From NCBI RefSeq assembly GCF_000183425.1, contig NC_014759.1, forward strand, positions 3,193,001 to 3,257,000: a DNA stretch of 64,000 nt, written 5' to 3'. Below are positions 56,277 through 64,000 of the stretch, piece by piece (the stretch's first letter is position 1; each line of letters begins with the position of its first letter). The DNA is from Marivirga tractuosa DSM 4126. Its GTDB lineage: Bacteria > Bacteroidota > Bacteroidia > Cytophagales > Cyclobacteriaceae. A model generated the notes under the pieces. The model searched no databases and was not told where the DNA came from. It worked only from the letters and a program-made list of their open reading frames with translations. A program made the translations under genes and the position numbers.

Positions 56277-57170
56277 TTATTTTTTAGGACGATTAGCAAA
56301 AGCCACTCCCAGTATAATAAGTACAATTCCAATATAATGTCCAAATACTAAAATTTCTCCATCAAATAATCCCCATGCGATTGCAACTATTGGGATTAAG
56401 TAAGTTACAAAACTGGTGAAAACAGGTGAAGTTAGCTTGACTAGTCGGTTAAATAGTATTAAAGCGAAAGCTGTTCCTATTACACCTAAAATGCATATAT
56501 AAAGCAAAGCCAACCACGCGCCTTCGTCATGCTGCATTTTATTTACAAAATCACTGGAGCCAAATAAATATCCGCCAGCTAAGGGGGCAATGAGGACTAA
56601 GGATATACTTGTTATCATTCTTGGGGTAAGAATGCTAAACTGCGTTTTAATGATATTAAGATTTATTCCGTAACATAGCGTGGCTAAAATCACAAAAATG
56701 GCATAAAAGTTAAAATTGCCGAGTTCTCCTCCAGAGCCTGCTACTATCAACACAATAGTTCCACCAAAACCTAGAGCAATTCCCAAGCTATCTCTTAATT
56801 TAAGTTTTCCTTTAAAAAAAAGTACGCCCACTAAAAGTGCAAAAATGGGTGTCAGGGCATTTAAAACACCCGTAATACCACTTTCTAGCTGTGTTTGAGC
56901 ATAAGCAAATAGGAACGCTGGCCCAAAACTACCTACCATTCCTGAGATAAACAGCCATTTCCATTGGCGCTTATTTAAAGATTTAAGTTTTGGTAGGGAC
57001 AAAGGAGTTAAAACTAAGGCAGCAGAGAATATCCGAATTGCACCGACTTCTCCTGCTGAAAATATAAGTAGGCCTTTCTTAATTAGAATAAAGGAACTTC
57101 CCCAAATTAGGGCCAATAAAATTAATAATCCATAAACTAATATAGGGCTTACTGATTCTTTTTCGCTCAT
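56277..57170 (-). CDS. EamA/DMT-family transporter
   Basis: A 297-residue membrane protein with ten helices in two EamA repeats (WGSSFILIKKGLL, LTPIFALLVGVLFFKGKL, and the second repeat ending LIPIVAIAWGLFDGEILVFGHYIGIVLIILGVAFANR). Exporter of a metabolite; substrate not predictable. It overlaps dusB by four bases. Confidence 0.9.
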   Translation of the reverse strand: MSEKESVSPILVYGLLILLALIWGSSFILIKKGLLIFSAGEVGAIRIFSAALVLTPLSLPKLKSLNKRQWKWLFISGMVGSFGPAFLFAYAQTQLESGITGVLNALTPIFALLVGVLFFKGKLKLRDSLGIALGFGGTIVLIVAGSGGELGNFNFYAIFVILATLCYGINLNIIKTQFSILTPRMITSISLVLIAPLAGGYLFGSSDFVNKMQHDEGAWLALLYICILGVIGTAFALILFNRLVKLTSPVFTSFVTYLIPIVAIAWGLFDGEILVFGHYIGIVLIILGVAFANRPKK

Positions 57171-58165
57171 AAATTCTCCATTATTTGAGCGGAAAACACT
57201 TCCTGAACTTCGTCCAAGGTGTCTAGAACTGCCTGATAATTTTCTCCTTCTACCAATCTTGTTCGATATGGTTTAAAATGAGGAATCCCTTTGAAATAAT
57301 TGGTGTAATGTCTTCTCATCTCAAAAATTCCTAATTTTTCGCCTTTCCATTCTACTGAAAATTTAAGATGCTTTTTAGCCGTTTCAATCCGGTCTTCCAA
57401 ATTTGGAGGAGGTAGCACTTCACCTGTTTCGAAATAGTGTTTTATTTCATTGAAAATCCATGGATAGCCGATTGCAGCTCTGCCGATCATCAGTCCGTCA
57501 ACTCCGTATCTGTTTCTGTATTCTAAAGCTTTTTGAGGAGAATCAATATCTCCATTTCCGAAAATCGGAATATTGATTCTTGGGTTATTTTTCACCTTTG
57601 CAATAAGAGACCAATCCGCCTCGCCCTTATACATCTGTTGGCGAGTTCTGCCGTGAATAGACAATGCCTTAATTCCTACGTCTTGCAATCTTTCGGCTAC
57701 TTCTTCAATGTTTTTGGAGCTCTCATCCCATCCCAATCGAGTTTTTACTGTAACGGGCAAGTCTGTAGATTTCACAACAGCCTCAGTGAGCCTGACCATT
57801 AAATCCACATCTTTCAATACTCCAGCACCAGCGCCTTTGGTCACTACTTTTTTTACTGGGCAGCCAAAGTTAATGTCAACCAAATCAGGTTGGGTAACAT
57901 TTACGATGCTGGTTGCCATGGACATAGCTTCCTCATCGCCCCCAAATATTTGAATGCCGATGGGTTTTTCGTAATCGAATATGTCCAGTTTTTGCCTGCT
58001 TTTAATAGCGTCCCGAATCAATCCTTCAGATGAAATAAATTCTGTGTACATCAGATCAGCGCCATTTTCTTTGCATACTGCTCTGAAAGGCGGATCGCTT
58101 ACATCTTCCATGGGTGCTAAAAGCAATGGAAATTCGCCTAATGATATGTTTCCTATCTTTACCAA
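57167..58165 (-). CDS. dusB: tRNA-dihydrouridine synthase
   Basis: A 332-residue FMN TIM-barrel enzyme. LLLAPMEDVSDPPFRAVC at the start, DINFGCPVKKVVTKGAGAGVL (catalytic Cys region), VTVKTRLGW, SIHGRTRQQMYKGEADW and PIFGNGDIDSPQKALE / GLMIGRAAIGYPWIF. It reduces uridines in the tRNA D loop. The subgroup (DusB) is judged by eye. Confidence 0.93.
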   Translation of the reverse strand: MVKIGNISLGEFPLLLAPMEDVSDPPFRAVCKENGADLMYTEFISSEGLIRDAIKSRQKLDIFDYEKPIGIQIFGGDEEAMSMATSIVNVTQPDLVDINFGCPVKKVVTKGAGAGVLKDVDLMVRLTEAVVKSTDLPVTVKTRLGWDESSKNIEEVAERLQDVGIKALSIHGRTRQQMYKGEADWSLIAKVKNNPRINIPIFGNGDIDSPQKALEYRNRYGVDGLMIGRAAIGYPWIFNEIKHYFETGEVLPPPNLEDRIETAKKHLKFSVEWKGEKLGIFEMRRHYTNYFKGIPHFKPYRTRLVEGENYQAVLDTLDEVQEVFSAQIMENL

Positions 58166-58203
58166 TTTGATAATCTTAATTTTGGTGTAAATTTACGCAC
58201 TAT

Positions 58204-59142
58204 ATGAATTCTTTAAAGCATAACAACCCACAAATTCTCCATAAAAATCCCTGGACTTCAATTTTTTACCTTGTATTGCTGTTTCTGGCTTGGAATCTTT
58301 TTAGTCAATTAATCGGCACAGGTATAGCTGTAGTGGTCACAGGGGTTGGTTTTATGGAAACCCAGCAACTTTTGGAACCGCCTTTTGGACCTGAAAGTAA
58401 AATCTTTATGTACGTGGCTCAAGGAATAAGTCATTTCTTAGGATTTACTATTTTTGCCCTCTTTTTCATTAAGGCGATTGATAAAATGAGTTTGAAAGCT
58501 TATTTTAACAAGAAAAATATCGGCTTTCAACCTTCCATTTTAATTGCCCTTACTACTTTTTCTTTTATGATCTTCAATTCCATCATCATTGAATGGAATA
58601 TGAATATTGAATTTCCTGAATTTATGAAAGGCTTTGGGGAGTGGGCAAGAAATATGGAGGATCGTCTGATGCAATTGACGGAGTTGCTGAGTTCTTATGA
58701 TAGTTTTGGTGAAATGTTAATAGCGTTGGTCATTATTGGTGTTTTTCCCGCAATTGGTGAAGAGTTGGTATTCAGAGGATTATTACAAAATAAACTACAT
58801 GCTGCCACCAGAAATGCTCATTTAGCCGTTTGGATCAGTGCTATTATTTTCGGGGTATTCCACATGCAGTTTTTTGGAGTGGTGCCGAGAATTATGTTGG
58901 GAGCACTTTTTGGTTATATTTACCTCTACTCAGGCAATATTTGGTATCCAATCCTGGCTCATTTTGTAAACAATGGCTTGGCGGTTATAATTATGTACGT
59001 GGGGCCAAAATATATAGATGATTTTGATGCAACTGAGGTCGATACTGCTGTTCCTTTCTATGTATCTATAATTGGATTATTCGCTTGTATCATATTTTTC
59101 CGTTACTTTATGAATTTAATAAAAGAGGCGAAACAGGAATGA
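58204..59142 (+). CDS. CPBP-family intramembrane metalloprotease
   Basis: A 312-residue membrane protein with about eight helices. The CPBP (CAAX protease-like) motifs are GEELVFRGLLQNKL (EExxxR), FGVFHMQFFG (His) and LAHFVNNGLAV (His/Asn). A possible -7 element TAATTTTG lies at 58177-58184. Substrate unknown. It overlaps the next gene by four bases (ATGA). Confidence 0.9.
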   Translation: MNSLKHNNPQILHKNPWTSIFYLVLLFLAWNLFSQLIGTGIAVVVTGVGFMETQQLLEPPFGPESKIFMYVAQGISHFLGFTIFALFFIKAIDKMSLKAYFNKKNIGFQPSILIALTTFSFMIFNSIIIEWNMNIEFPEFMKGFGEWARNMEDRLMQLTELLSSYDSFGEMLIALVIIGVFPAIGEELVFRGLLQNKLHAATRNAHLAVWISAIIFGVFHMQFFGVVPRIMLGALFGYIYLYSGNIWYPILAHFVNNGLAVIIMYVGPKYIDDFDATEVDTAVPFYVSIIGLFACIIFFRYFMNLIKEAKQE

Positions 59143-59345
59143 AAAATTGGAAGACTGTTTACAAAACGGATAAGCTCTACCAAGTGCAAATCGTTAAAGA
59201 TTATTTGCAGGATAAAGAATTGCATGCGATTATTGTAGATAAGAAAGATTCTGCCTATCAGCTAGGTTATTATGAAATCGTGGTGGCTGTGGATGAGGTA
59301 ATGCGTGCGATTAAACTAATTGAAGATGATATCAAATTTGAATAA
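59139..59345 (+). CDS. DUF2007-type small protein
   Basis: A 68-residue protein, MKNWKTVYKTDKLYQVQIVKDYL..., with the DUF2007 'putative signal-transducing protein' layout (VQIVKDYLQDKELHAIIVDKKDSAYQLGYYEIVVAVDEVMRA). I start at 59139, where the ATG overlaps the protease stop; an earlier in-frame ATG (59085) lies in the protease gene. It overlaps the next gene by about 20 bases. Confidence 0.85.
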   Translation: MKNWKTVYKTDKLYQVQIVKDYLQDKELHAIIVDKKDSAYQLGYYEIVVAVDEVMRAIKLIEDDIKFE

Positions 59346-60159
59346 ATATAATAATTTAACTCAAAGGATTATTGCTGCACTATTAGGTGTTGCTATTATC
59401 CTTTCAGCAATTGTATATAGTGAATGGACCTATTTTGCGGTCTTTTTTATTCTTTGTGCCATGACCCAACTGGAATTCTATAAATTGGTTGGTCTAGATG
59501 GCATGTTGCCTCTTAAATTCTGGGGTACAATCACAGGCTTATCTATTTACAGTATCACCTTTTTAGTGCATGCCGAACACTTAGACCCTCGAATATATTT
59601 TGCTATTGCCCCCATAGCCTCTACGGTTTACTTTGTTAAGCTTTATAAAAAGAATGATAAAAAGCCTTTCACTAATATCGCCTATACTTTTTTAGGAATT
59701 ATATATGTGGCAGTCCCTTTTGCACTTTTACATATAGCAGTCTTTTATAATGATAGTTATAGTTTTCAGATTATTATAGGGGCACTATTTATTCAATGGG
59801 CAAGTGACACCGGGGCTTATTTTGCAGGAGTGAAGTTTGGAAAGAGGAAGCTTTTTGAAAGGATTTCACCCAAGAAGACCTGGGAAGGTGCGCTAGGCGG
59901 AACGATCTTGGCATTTGTTTTTGCGATAATCATGGCGGCAAATTTTGATGAAATTGCCGATTGGCAATGGCTGTGCATTGCAGGAATAATAGTAATTGCG
60001 GGTACCTATGGTGATTTGGTAGAATCTCTATTCAAAAGAAGTATTGAAGTTAAAGATTCAGGCTCTATAATTCCTGGTCATGGCGGCTTTTTGGATAGAT
60101 TTGATGGACTTTTGCTATCCGCACCATTTATTTCTGCTTTTTTGATGCTTTTTGAATGA
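59326..60159 (+). CDS. cdsA: Phosphatidate cytidylyltransferase
   Basis: A 277-residue membrane enzyme making CDP-diacylglycerol. About eight helices, then the CdsA signature SDTGAYFAGVKFGKRKLFERISPKKTWEGALGG and DSGSIIPGHGGFLDRFDGLLLSAP. I start at MISNLNKYNNLTQ (59326); a TTG at 59320 would add two residues. Phospholipid synthesis continues with psd 1.8 kb downstream. Confidence 0.93.
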   Translation: MISNLNKYNNLTQRIIAALLGVAIILSAIVYSEWTYFAVFFILCAMTQLEFYKLVGLDGMLPLKFWGTITGLSIYSITFLVHAEHLDPRIYFAIAPIASTVYFVKLYKKNDKKPFTNIAYTFLGIIYVAVPFALLHIAVFYNDSYSFQIIIGALFIQWASDTGAYFAGVKFGKRKLFERISPKKTWEGALGGTILAFVFAIIMAANFDEIADWQWLCIAGIIVIAGTYGDLVESLFKRSIEVKDSGSIIPGHGGFLDRFDGLLLSAPFISAFLMLFE

Positions 60160-60248
60160 TTTTTACAACATTAGTACCTGAAAAAGTAAAAATCACTTAA
60201 CAAATACTTAATTTTACCGCAAAGTTTTTAAAAAAAACAATTACTACT

Positions 60249-61523
60249 ATGGGTTATATCGAACCGGCTCCAATTAAAGACTTAGAAAATCCTTTTGAGT
60301 CTATGATGTCGCGATTTCATATCGCTGCTCAACACTTAGGTTTAGACGATGAAATTTACAATGTATTGAAATCTCCTGCTCGTCAGGTGATAGTCAACCT
60401 TCCCATCACGATGGATGATGGTTCTATTCAAGTTTTTGAAGGCTATCGTGTGATTCATTCTACTATTTTGGGTCCATCAAAAGGTGGTGTGCGCTATGAT
60501 ATGGGAGTGAATATTGATGAGGTGAAAGCACTGGCTGCCTGGATGACTTGGAAATGTGCTGTTGTGGATATTCCTTATGGCGGTGCCAAAGGAGGTATCA
60601 AGTGTAATCCAAGAGCAATGTCAGCTGGAGAAATTGAAAGATTGACTCGTTCTTACACGGAGTCAATGGTGGATGTATTTGGTGAAGATAGAGATATTCC
60701 TGCTCCTGATATGGGTACTGGACCTAGAGAAATGGCTTGGATGATGGATGCCTATTCAAGGTCAAAAGGTATGACGGTAAATGCTGTTGTAACTGGTAAA
60801 CCTTTGGTTTTAGGTGGATCATTAGGAAGAACAGAAGCAACAGGCCGTGGGGTTATGGTTTCTGCTTTGGCGGCTATGGAGAAATTAAAGATCAATCCTT
60901 ATAAAGCTACTATGGCCGTTCAGGGATTTGGTAATGTGGGTTCTTTTGCTGCTTTATTATTAGAAGAAAGAGGTGCGACTATCAAATCTATATCTGATAT
61001 TTCTGGTGCTTATTTTAATGATAAAGGAATTGATATTAAGAAGGCAATTGAATACAGAAATAATAATAACGGAACATTAGAAGGTTTTGATGGCGCTGAA
61101 AAAATTGAAGGCGATGATTTATTAACTTTAGAAGTAGATGTTTTGATTCCTGCCGCTAAAGAAGATGTAATTACGCATGAAAATGCCAGCAAAATTCAAG
61201 CTAAGTTAATTGTAGAAGGAGCAAATGGTCCTACTTCAGCAAAAGCCGATAATATTATAAATGAGAAAGGAATTATGGTAGCACCAGATATTTTAGCAAA
61301 TGCTGGTGGTGTGACCGTTTCTTATTTTGAGTGGGTGCAAAACCGATTAGGTTACAAATGGACTCGTGAGCGTGTAAACAGACGTTCGGACAGAATTATG
61401 AAAGATGCGTTTGAAGCTGTTTATAAAACTTCCCAAGAATATGATGTGCCGATGAGAATTGCAGCGTATATAGTAGCAATTGATAAAGTAGCACAGACTT
61501 ATAAATATCGAGGTGGATATTAA
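60249..61523 (+). CDS. gdhA: Glutamate dehydrogenase
   Basis: A 424-residue Glu/Leu/Phe/Val dehydrogenase. Catalytic region PYGGAKGGIKCNPRAMS (Lys of GGAKGG), GPSKGGVRYDMGV before it, and the Rossmann motif VQGFGNVGSFAALLLEERGA. The catalytic Asp lies in PAPDMGTG. It links ammonium and 2-oxoglutarate to glutamate, and would use the ammonium formed by NrfA; that link is inference. A strong terminator follows. Confidence 0.95.
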   Translation: MGYIEPAPIKDLENPFESMMSRFHIAAQHLGLDDEIYNVLKSPARQVIVNLPITMDDGSIQVFEGYRVIHSTILGPSKGGVRYDMGVNIDEVKALAAWMTWKCAVVDIPYGGAKGGIKCNPRAMSAGEIERLTRSYTESMVDVFGEDRDIPAPDMGTGPREMAWMMDAYSRSKGMTVNAVVTGKPLVLGGSLGRTEATGRGVMVSALAAMEKLKINPYKATMAVQGFGNVGSFAALLLEERGATIKSISDISGAYFNDKGIDIKKAIEYRNNNNGTLEGFDGAEKIEGDDLLTLEVDVLIPAAKEDVITHENASKIQAKLIVEGANGPTSAKADNIINEKGIMVAPDILANAGGVTVSYFEWVQNRLGYKWTRERVNRRSDRIMKDAFEAVYKTSQEYDVPMRIAAYIVAIDKVAQTYKYRGGY

Positions 61524-61556
61524 TTTATTGTTTTAAGAAATATTCGATATAGTTAA

Positions 61557-61581
61557 AAGCGCAGGAGACTGCGCTTTTTTT
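61557..61581 (+). terminator. Rho-independent terminator after gdhA
   Basis: AAGCGCAG-GAGA-CTGCGCTT, 8-bp stem with a GAGA loop, then T run. Confidence 0.9.
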
Positions 61582-61936
61582 GTGAATTGTGAATTTCCTA
61601 CTTCATTTGTTCCGTGCGTTACCCCTTTGAAGAAAGGGGGCTTTTCATATTGAAACGAAGTTTCAATTATTCTGCCCACCTAAAATCACTACTCTTCCAT
61701 AGCTGGTTGGACACCTGGTATCTACGGAAGCGGCAATTGATATTTTAACTGCAGGTTAAAATGGAAAGATACCCGTCTCCATGGGTAATGACGTTCTAAT
61801 CTAATTGGGTAGTAAAAATTCAGATAATTTACTTTGTTCAAGCTTATTTTAAAACGAATTTTCACACATAATTAACAATTACCTCATGAAATCAATTCAT
61901 TAGTAATTATATTTGATTGTTTTTTAAATTAGAATT
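61582..61936. other. 355-base intergenic region with several hairpins
   Basis: No gene seen. Hairpins include CCCCTTT-GAAG-AAAGGGG (near 61622-61640), TTGAAAC-GAA-GTTTCAA (near 61651-61667), ATTTTAAC-TGCAG-GTTAAAAT (61742-61762) and ACCC-N8-GGGT (near 61771-61786). The patchy GC content resembles a degraded intergenic repeat; an RNA gene cannot be excluded. Confidence 0.45.
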
Positions 61937-62599
61937 ATGACTTTACATAAAGAAGGAAGGAAAATTTTATTTTTCTCATTGATTATATTCGTTGGAGTAT
62001 TCTTTTTATTTGAATATGCACTGGATACTCCCACATGGGTGAATAATGCGGTATTAGTTGCTTTAATAGTGCTTTACTTGGTGATTCTGCAATTTTTTCG
62101 AAGTCCGAAATTCATTATTAATAAGGATGAGAAACACGTATTAGCGCCAGCCGATGGAAAAGTGGTGGTAATTGAAGACACCGAAGAGCAAGAATATTTT
62201 AAGGGGAAAAGAAAACAGATTTCCATTTTCATGTCTCCTGTTAATGTGCATGTAAACCGCAGCCCAATTTCAGGTGTAGTTAAATTTTGTAAATACCATG
62301 CAGGAAAATATTTAGTAGCTTGGCATCCAAAATCAAGTACTGAAAATGAAAGAACTACCATTGTGGTAGAAACTGCCAATGGTGTTGAAGTACTTTTCAG
62401 ACAAATTGCCGGAGCTATGGCAAGAAGAATTAAATGGTATGTAAATGAGGGTGATATGGTGGAGCAAGGAGGAGAGTTCGGCTTTATCAAATTCGGTTCT
62501 AGAGTAGATATATATTTACCTTTAGATTCGGAAGTAAAAGTTAACATTGGAGATAAAACCAAAGGAGGTAGAACTGTAATTGCAGAATTGAAATCCTAA
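61937..62599 (+). CDS. psd: Phosphatidylserine decarboxylase (short family)
   Basis: A 220-residue proenzyme with two N-terminal membrane helices (about 10-60). The self-cleavage motif is FGSRVDIYLP (cleavage before Ser, making the pyruvoyl group); LAPADGKVVVIEDT and FMSPVNVHVNRSPISG are the other family blocks. It makes phosphatidylethanolamine. The next gene begins two bases after the stop. Confidence 0.94.
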   Translation: MTLHKEGRKILFFSLIIFVGVFFLFEYALDTPTWVNNAVLVALIVLYLVILQFFRSPKFIINKDEKHVLAPADGKVVVIEDTEEQEYFKGKRKQISIFMSPVNVHVNRSPISGVVKFCKYHAGKYLVAWHPKSSTENERTTIVVETANGVEVLFRQIAGAMARRIKWYVNEGDMVEQGGEFGFIKFGSRVDIYLPLDSEVKVNIGDKTKGGRTVIAELKS

Positions 62600-62601
62600 A
62601 T

Positions 62602-63054
62602 TTGAAGACCAAAAAGACCATAGGCAGAATTGACAAACTCGATTTACCAGAGCTAGGGTTAGAAAAAGTTCAGGCTAAAATTGATACGGGGGCTTATACA
62701 TCTGCAATCCACTGCTCTAAAATTCATATAGAAAAAGCTAAAGATGGCACCGATTTATTGGTTTATACAATAAGTGGAAAGCGTTTAGGTCAAGGAATGA
62801 AAGCTAAAAAATTCAAAACAGCTGATTTCAAATTGAAGCGTATTAAAAGTTCTAATGGACAAGTACAGGAGCGCTATGTGGTGAAAACAAAAATTAAGAT
62901 TTTCAATAAAATATATAATACAGAATTTTCCCTATCAGACCGTAGTCACATGAAAAACCCGATTTTATTGGGTAGGAAATTATTGAGTGGTAGATTTGTG
63001 GTGGACGTAACAGAAGAAAATCTTTCGTATCAGTATCATCAAAACGGTCGTTGA
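62602..63054 (+). CDS. Retropepsin-like protease (RimK-associated/COG4067)
   Basis: A 150-residue protein with the aspartic-protease motif AKIDTGAYTSAIHC (Asp near residue 28) and the closing strand PILLGRKLLSGRFVVDV. This group is often found beside rimK and has been annotated as 'ATP-dependent zinc protease' despite its retropepsin fold. The start codon is TTG, two bases after psd. Confidence 0.88.
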   Translation: MKTKKTIGRIDKLDLPELGLEKVQAKIDTGAYTSAIHCSKIHIEKAKDGTDLLVYTISGKRLGQGMKAKKFKTADFKLKRIKSSNGQVQERYVVKTKIKIFNKIYNTEFSLSDRSHMKNPILLGRKLLSGRFVVDVTEENLSYQYHQNGR

Positions 63055-63089
63055 CTGACTTTTTACTGAGGTCAAACTGAGCATTGATT

Positions 63090-63097
63090 TATTTTTG
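63090..63097 (+). promoter_or_regulatory. Possible -7 promoter element of hemC
   Basis: TATTTTTG (TAnnTTTG) 33 bases before the hemC ATG; no clear -33 element. Confidence 0.35.
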
Positions 63098-63129
63098 AAC
63101 CAAAGCACGAAATTTTTACAATTAATAAA

Positions 63130-64000
63130 ATGAATATTAGAATTGGCACCCGAGGCAGTAAGCTTGCATTATGGCAAGCCGAATATGTAAAGACTCGAAT
63201 TGAGAAAGCTGGACATACTGCTGAGATTAAAATCATTCAAACGAAAGGGGACAAAATTTTGGATGTAGCCATTTCCAAAATAGGGAGCAAGGGAGTTTTC
63301 ACTGAAGAAATTGAAGCCCAGCTAGAAGATGGAAATATTGATATTGCGGTGCATAGTGCCAAAGATATGCAATCTGAACTCCCTCAAGGCTTTGATTTAA
63401 TTGCTTTTACGGAAAGAGAAAAAGTCAATGATGTCTTGGTTTCCCATAAAGATTCTATAGATATTAATGATAAAGATAACCCTATTGTCATTGGAACATC
63501 TTCTACAAGAAGAATTGCCACTCTGAAGCATTTTTATCCTCATATCAAAACAGTGGATATCCGAGGAAATCTACAAACCAGAATCCGAAAAATGGAGGAA
63601 GGTTTGTGCGATGCTATTTTGCTTGCATATGCAGGAGTTCATAGAATGGAATATGATGATAAAATCAAATTAGAGCTGTCTACCCAAGAATTTATTCCTG
63701 CTGTTGGACAAGGTTCTGTTGCTATTGAGGTACATGAAAGTATAGAAGATGATAAAAAGCAGATGTTGAGATTTGCTCTAAACCATAGAAATACAGAATA
63801 CTGCCTGCGGGCAGAAAGAGCCTATTTACGTCATTTACAAGGAGGATGTAGCATTCCTGTTTTCGGATTAGCAACCTTAAATTCTAATTCAATTGAAATG
63901 GAAGCAGGAATAATCAGTTTAGATGGGCAAGAAAGAATTTCGATGAAGTTAACGGATGAAACTTCCCGAGCAGAAGAATTAGGGACATTAATAGCTCGTC
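63130..64000 (+). CDS. hemC: Porphobilinogen deaminase, cut by the window end
   Basis: The first 290 residues of hydroxymethylbilane synthase: MNIRIGTRGSKLALWQAEYV, QTKGDKILD, GVFTEEIEAQL, DIAVHSAKDM, IGTSSTRR, DIRGNLQTR, PAVGQGSVAIE and the dipyrromethane-cofactor Cys in LQGGCSIPVFG. The frame is open to base 64000, so this is a partial gene at the window edge. It makes the tetrapyrrole precursor of heme, for which this island has heavy demand. Confidence 0.95.
   Translation, partial: MNIRIGTRGSKLALWQAEYVKTRIEKAGHTAEIKIIQTKGDKILDVAISKIGSKGVFTEEIEAQLEDGNIDIAVHSAKDMQSELPQGFDLIAFTEREKVNDVLVSHKDSIDINDKDNPIVIGTSSTRRIATLKHFYPHIKTVDIRGNLQTRIRKMEEGLCDAILLAYAGVHRMEYDDKIKLELSTQEFIPAVGQGSVAIEVHESIEDDKKQMLRFALNHRNTEYCLRAERAYLRHLQGGCSIPVFGLATLNSNSIEMEAGIISLDGQERISMKLTDETSRAEELGTLIAR

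Noticed and set aside
63130..64000. hemC as a truncated pseudogene
   Set aside because: The frame is intact and open up to the window end, so the truncation is only the window boundary.

Overview
The window reads as the chromosome of an AT-rich, Gram-negative member of the Bacteroidota, most likely a marine Cytophagales relative. Supporting signs are the promoter -7 elements of the form TAnnTTTG, weak Shine-Dalgarno signals, many lipoprotein signal peptides, a fused CcsBA heme-export protein and a clade II (Sec/lipoprotein) nitrous oxide reductase. The species cannot be fixed from sequence reading alone.

Region 1 (1-11 kb, + strand) is a nos operon: membrane protein, lipoprotein cytochrome c, nosZ, membrane protein, nosL, nosD, nosF, nosY and an NnrS-like membrane protein. 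A cytoplasmic histidine kinase and an NtrC-type sigma-54 activator follow. Region 2 (11-16 kb) has a sigma-54-like promoter in front of a tiny two-module Cys protein, then an Rnk/GreA-like protein, an MreB paralogue and nadA-nadB. Region 3 (16-22 kb) is an NsrR-like Rrf2 regulator with an unusual cbb3 oxidase (CcoN plus a CcoO-cytochrome c fusion), two unassigned membrane proteins, a truncated hemoglobin and a hemerythrin. A second Rrf2 gene lies in a queD operon on the opposite strand. Region 4 (22-27 kb) is anaerobic class III ribonucleotide reductase in which the glycyl-radical tail is a separate 53-residue gene between nrdD and nrdG, followed by an AAA/DUF4143 ATPase. Region 5 (27.5-34.2 kb) is nrfH-nrfA, an outer-membrane porin and ccsBA. 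Region 6 (34.7-41.4 kb, - strand) is norC-norB-norQ-norD-(HHE/PAS protein)-norE-norF. Region 7 (41.8-46.3 kb) has an unassigned 602-residue Cys-rich protein, an OsmC-like protein and an NDP-forming acyl-CoA synthetase. From 46 kb on the content is mostly housekeeping: a beta-helix/diheme cytochrome pair, an Hdr-like iron-sulfur pair, tRNA-Phe, a sensor kinase, rluB, scpB, a DksA-like protein, dusB, a CPBP protease, cdsA, glutamate dehydrogenase, psd, a retropepsin-like protease and the start of hemC.

Together the first 44 kb form a nitrogen-oxide and low-oxygen respiration island: nitrite to ammonium (NrfAH), NO to N2O (NorBC), N2O to N2 (NosZ), high-affinity O2 reduction (cbb3), heme maturation and anaerobic nucleotide synthesis. 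No nirS, nirK, nar or nap gene is present in the window.

Two operator families tie the island together. A CRP/FNR-like palindrome TGAY-N4-RTCA sits exactly 29.5 bp upstream of the -7 box at nadA and nrfH, and a GTAA-N6-TTAC palindrome has the same spacing at the OsmC gene. A second palindrome with core GATAAATTTGTC is found at both rrf2 operons (centre exactly 25.5 bp before the -7 box in each), in front of ccoN and in front of the OsmC gene. The most novel-looking items are the split NrdD glycyl-radical peptide, the two-operator network, the 602-residue protein and the Cys-module protein behind a sigma-54-like promoter.
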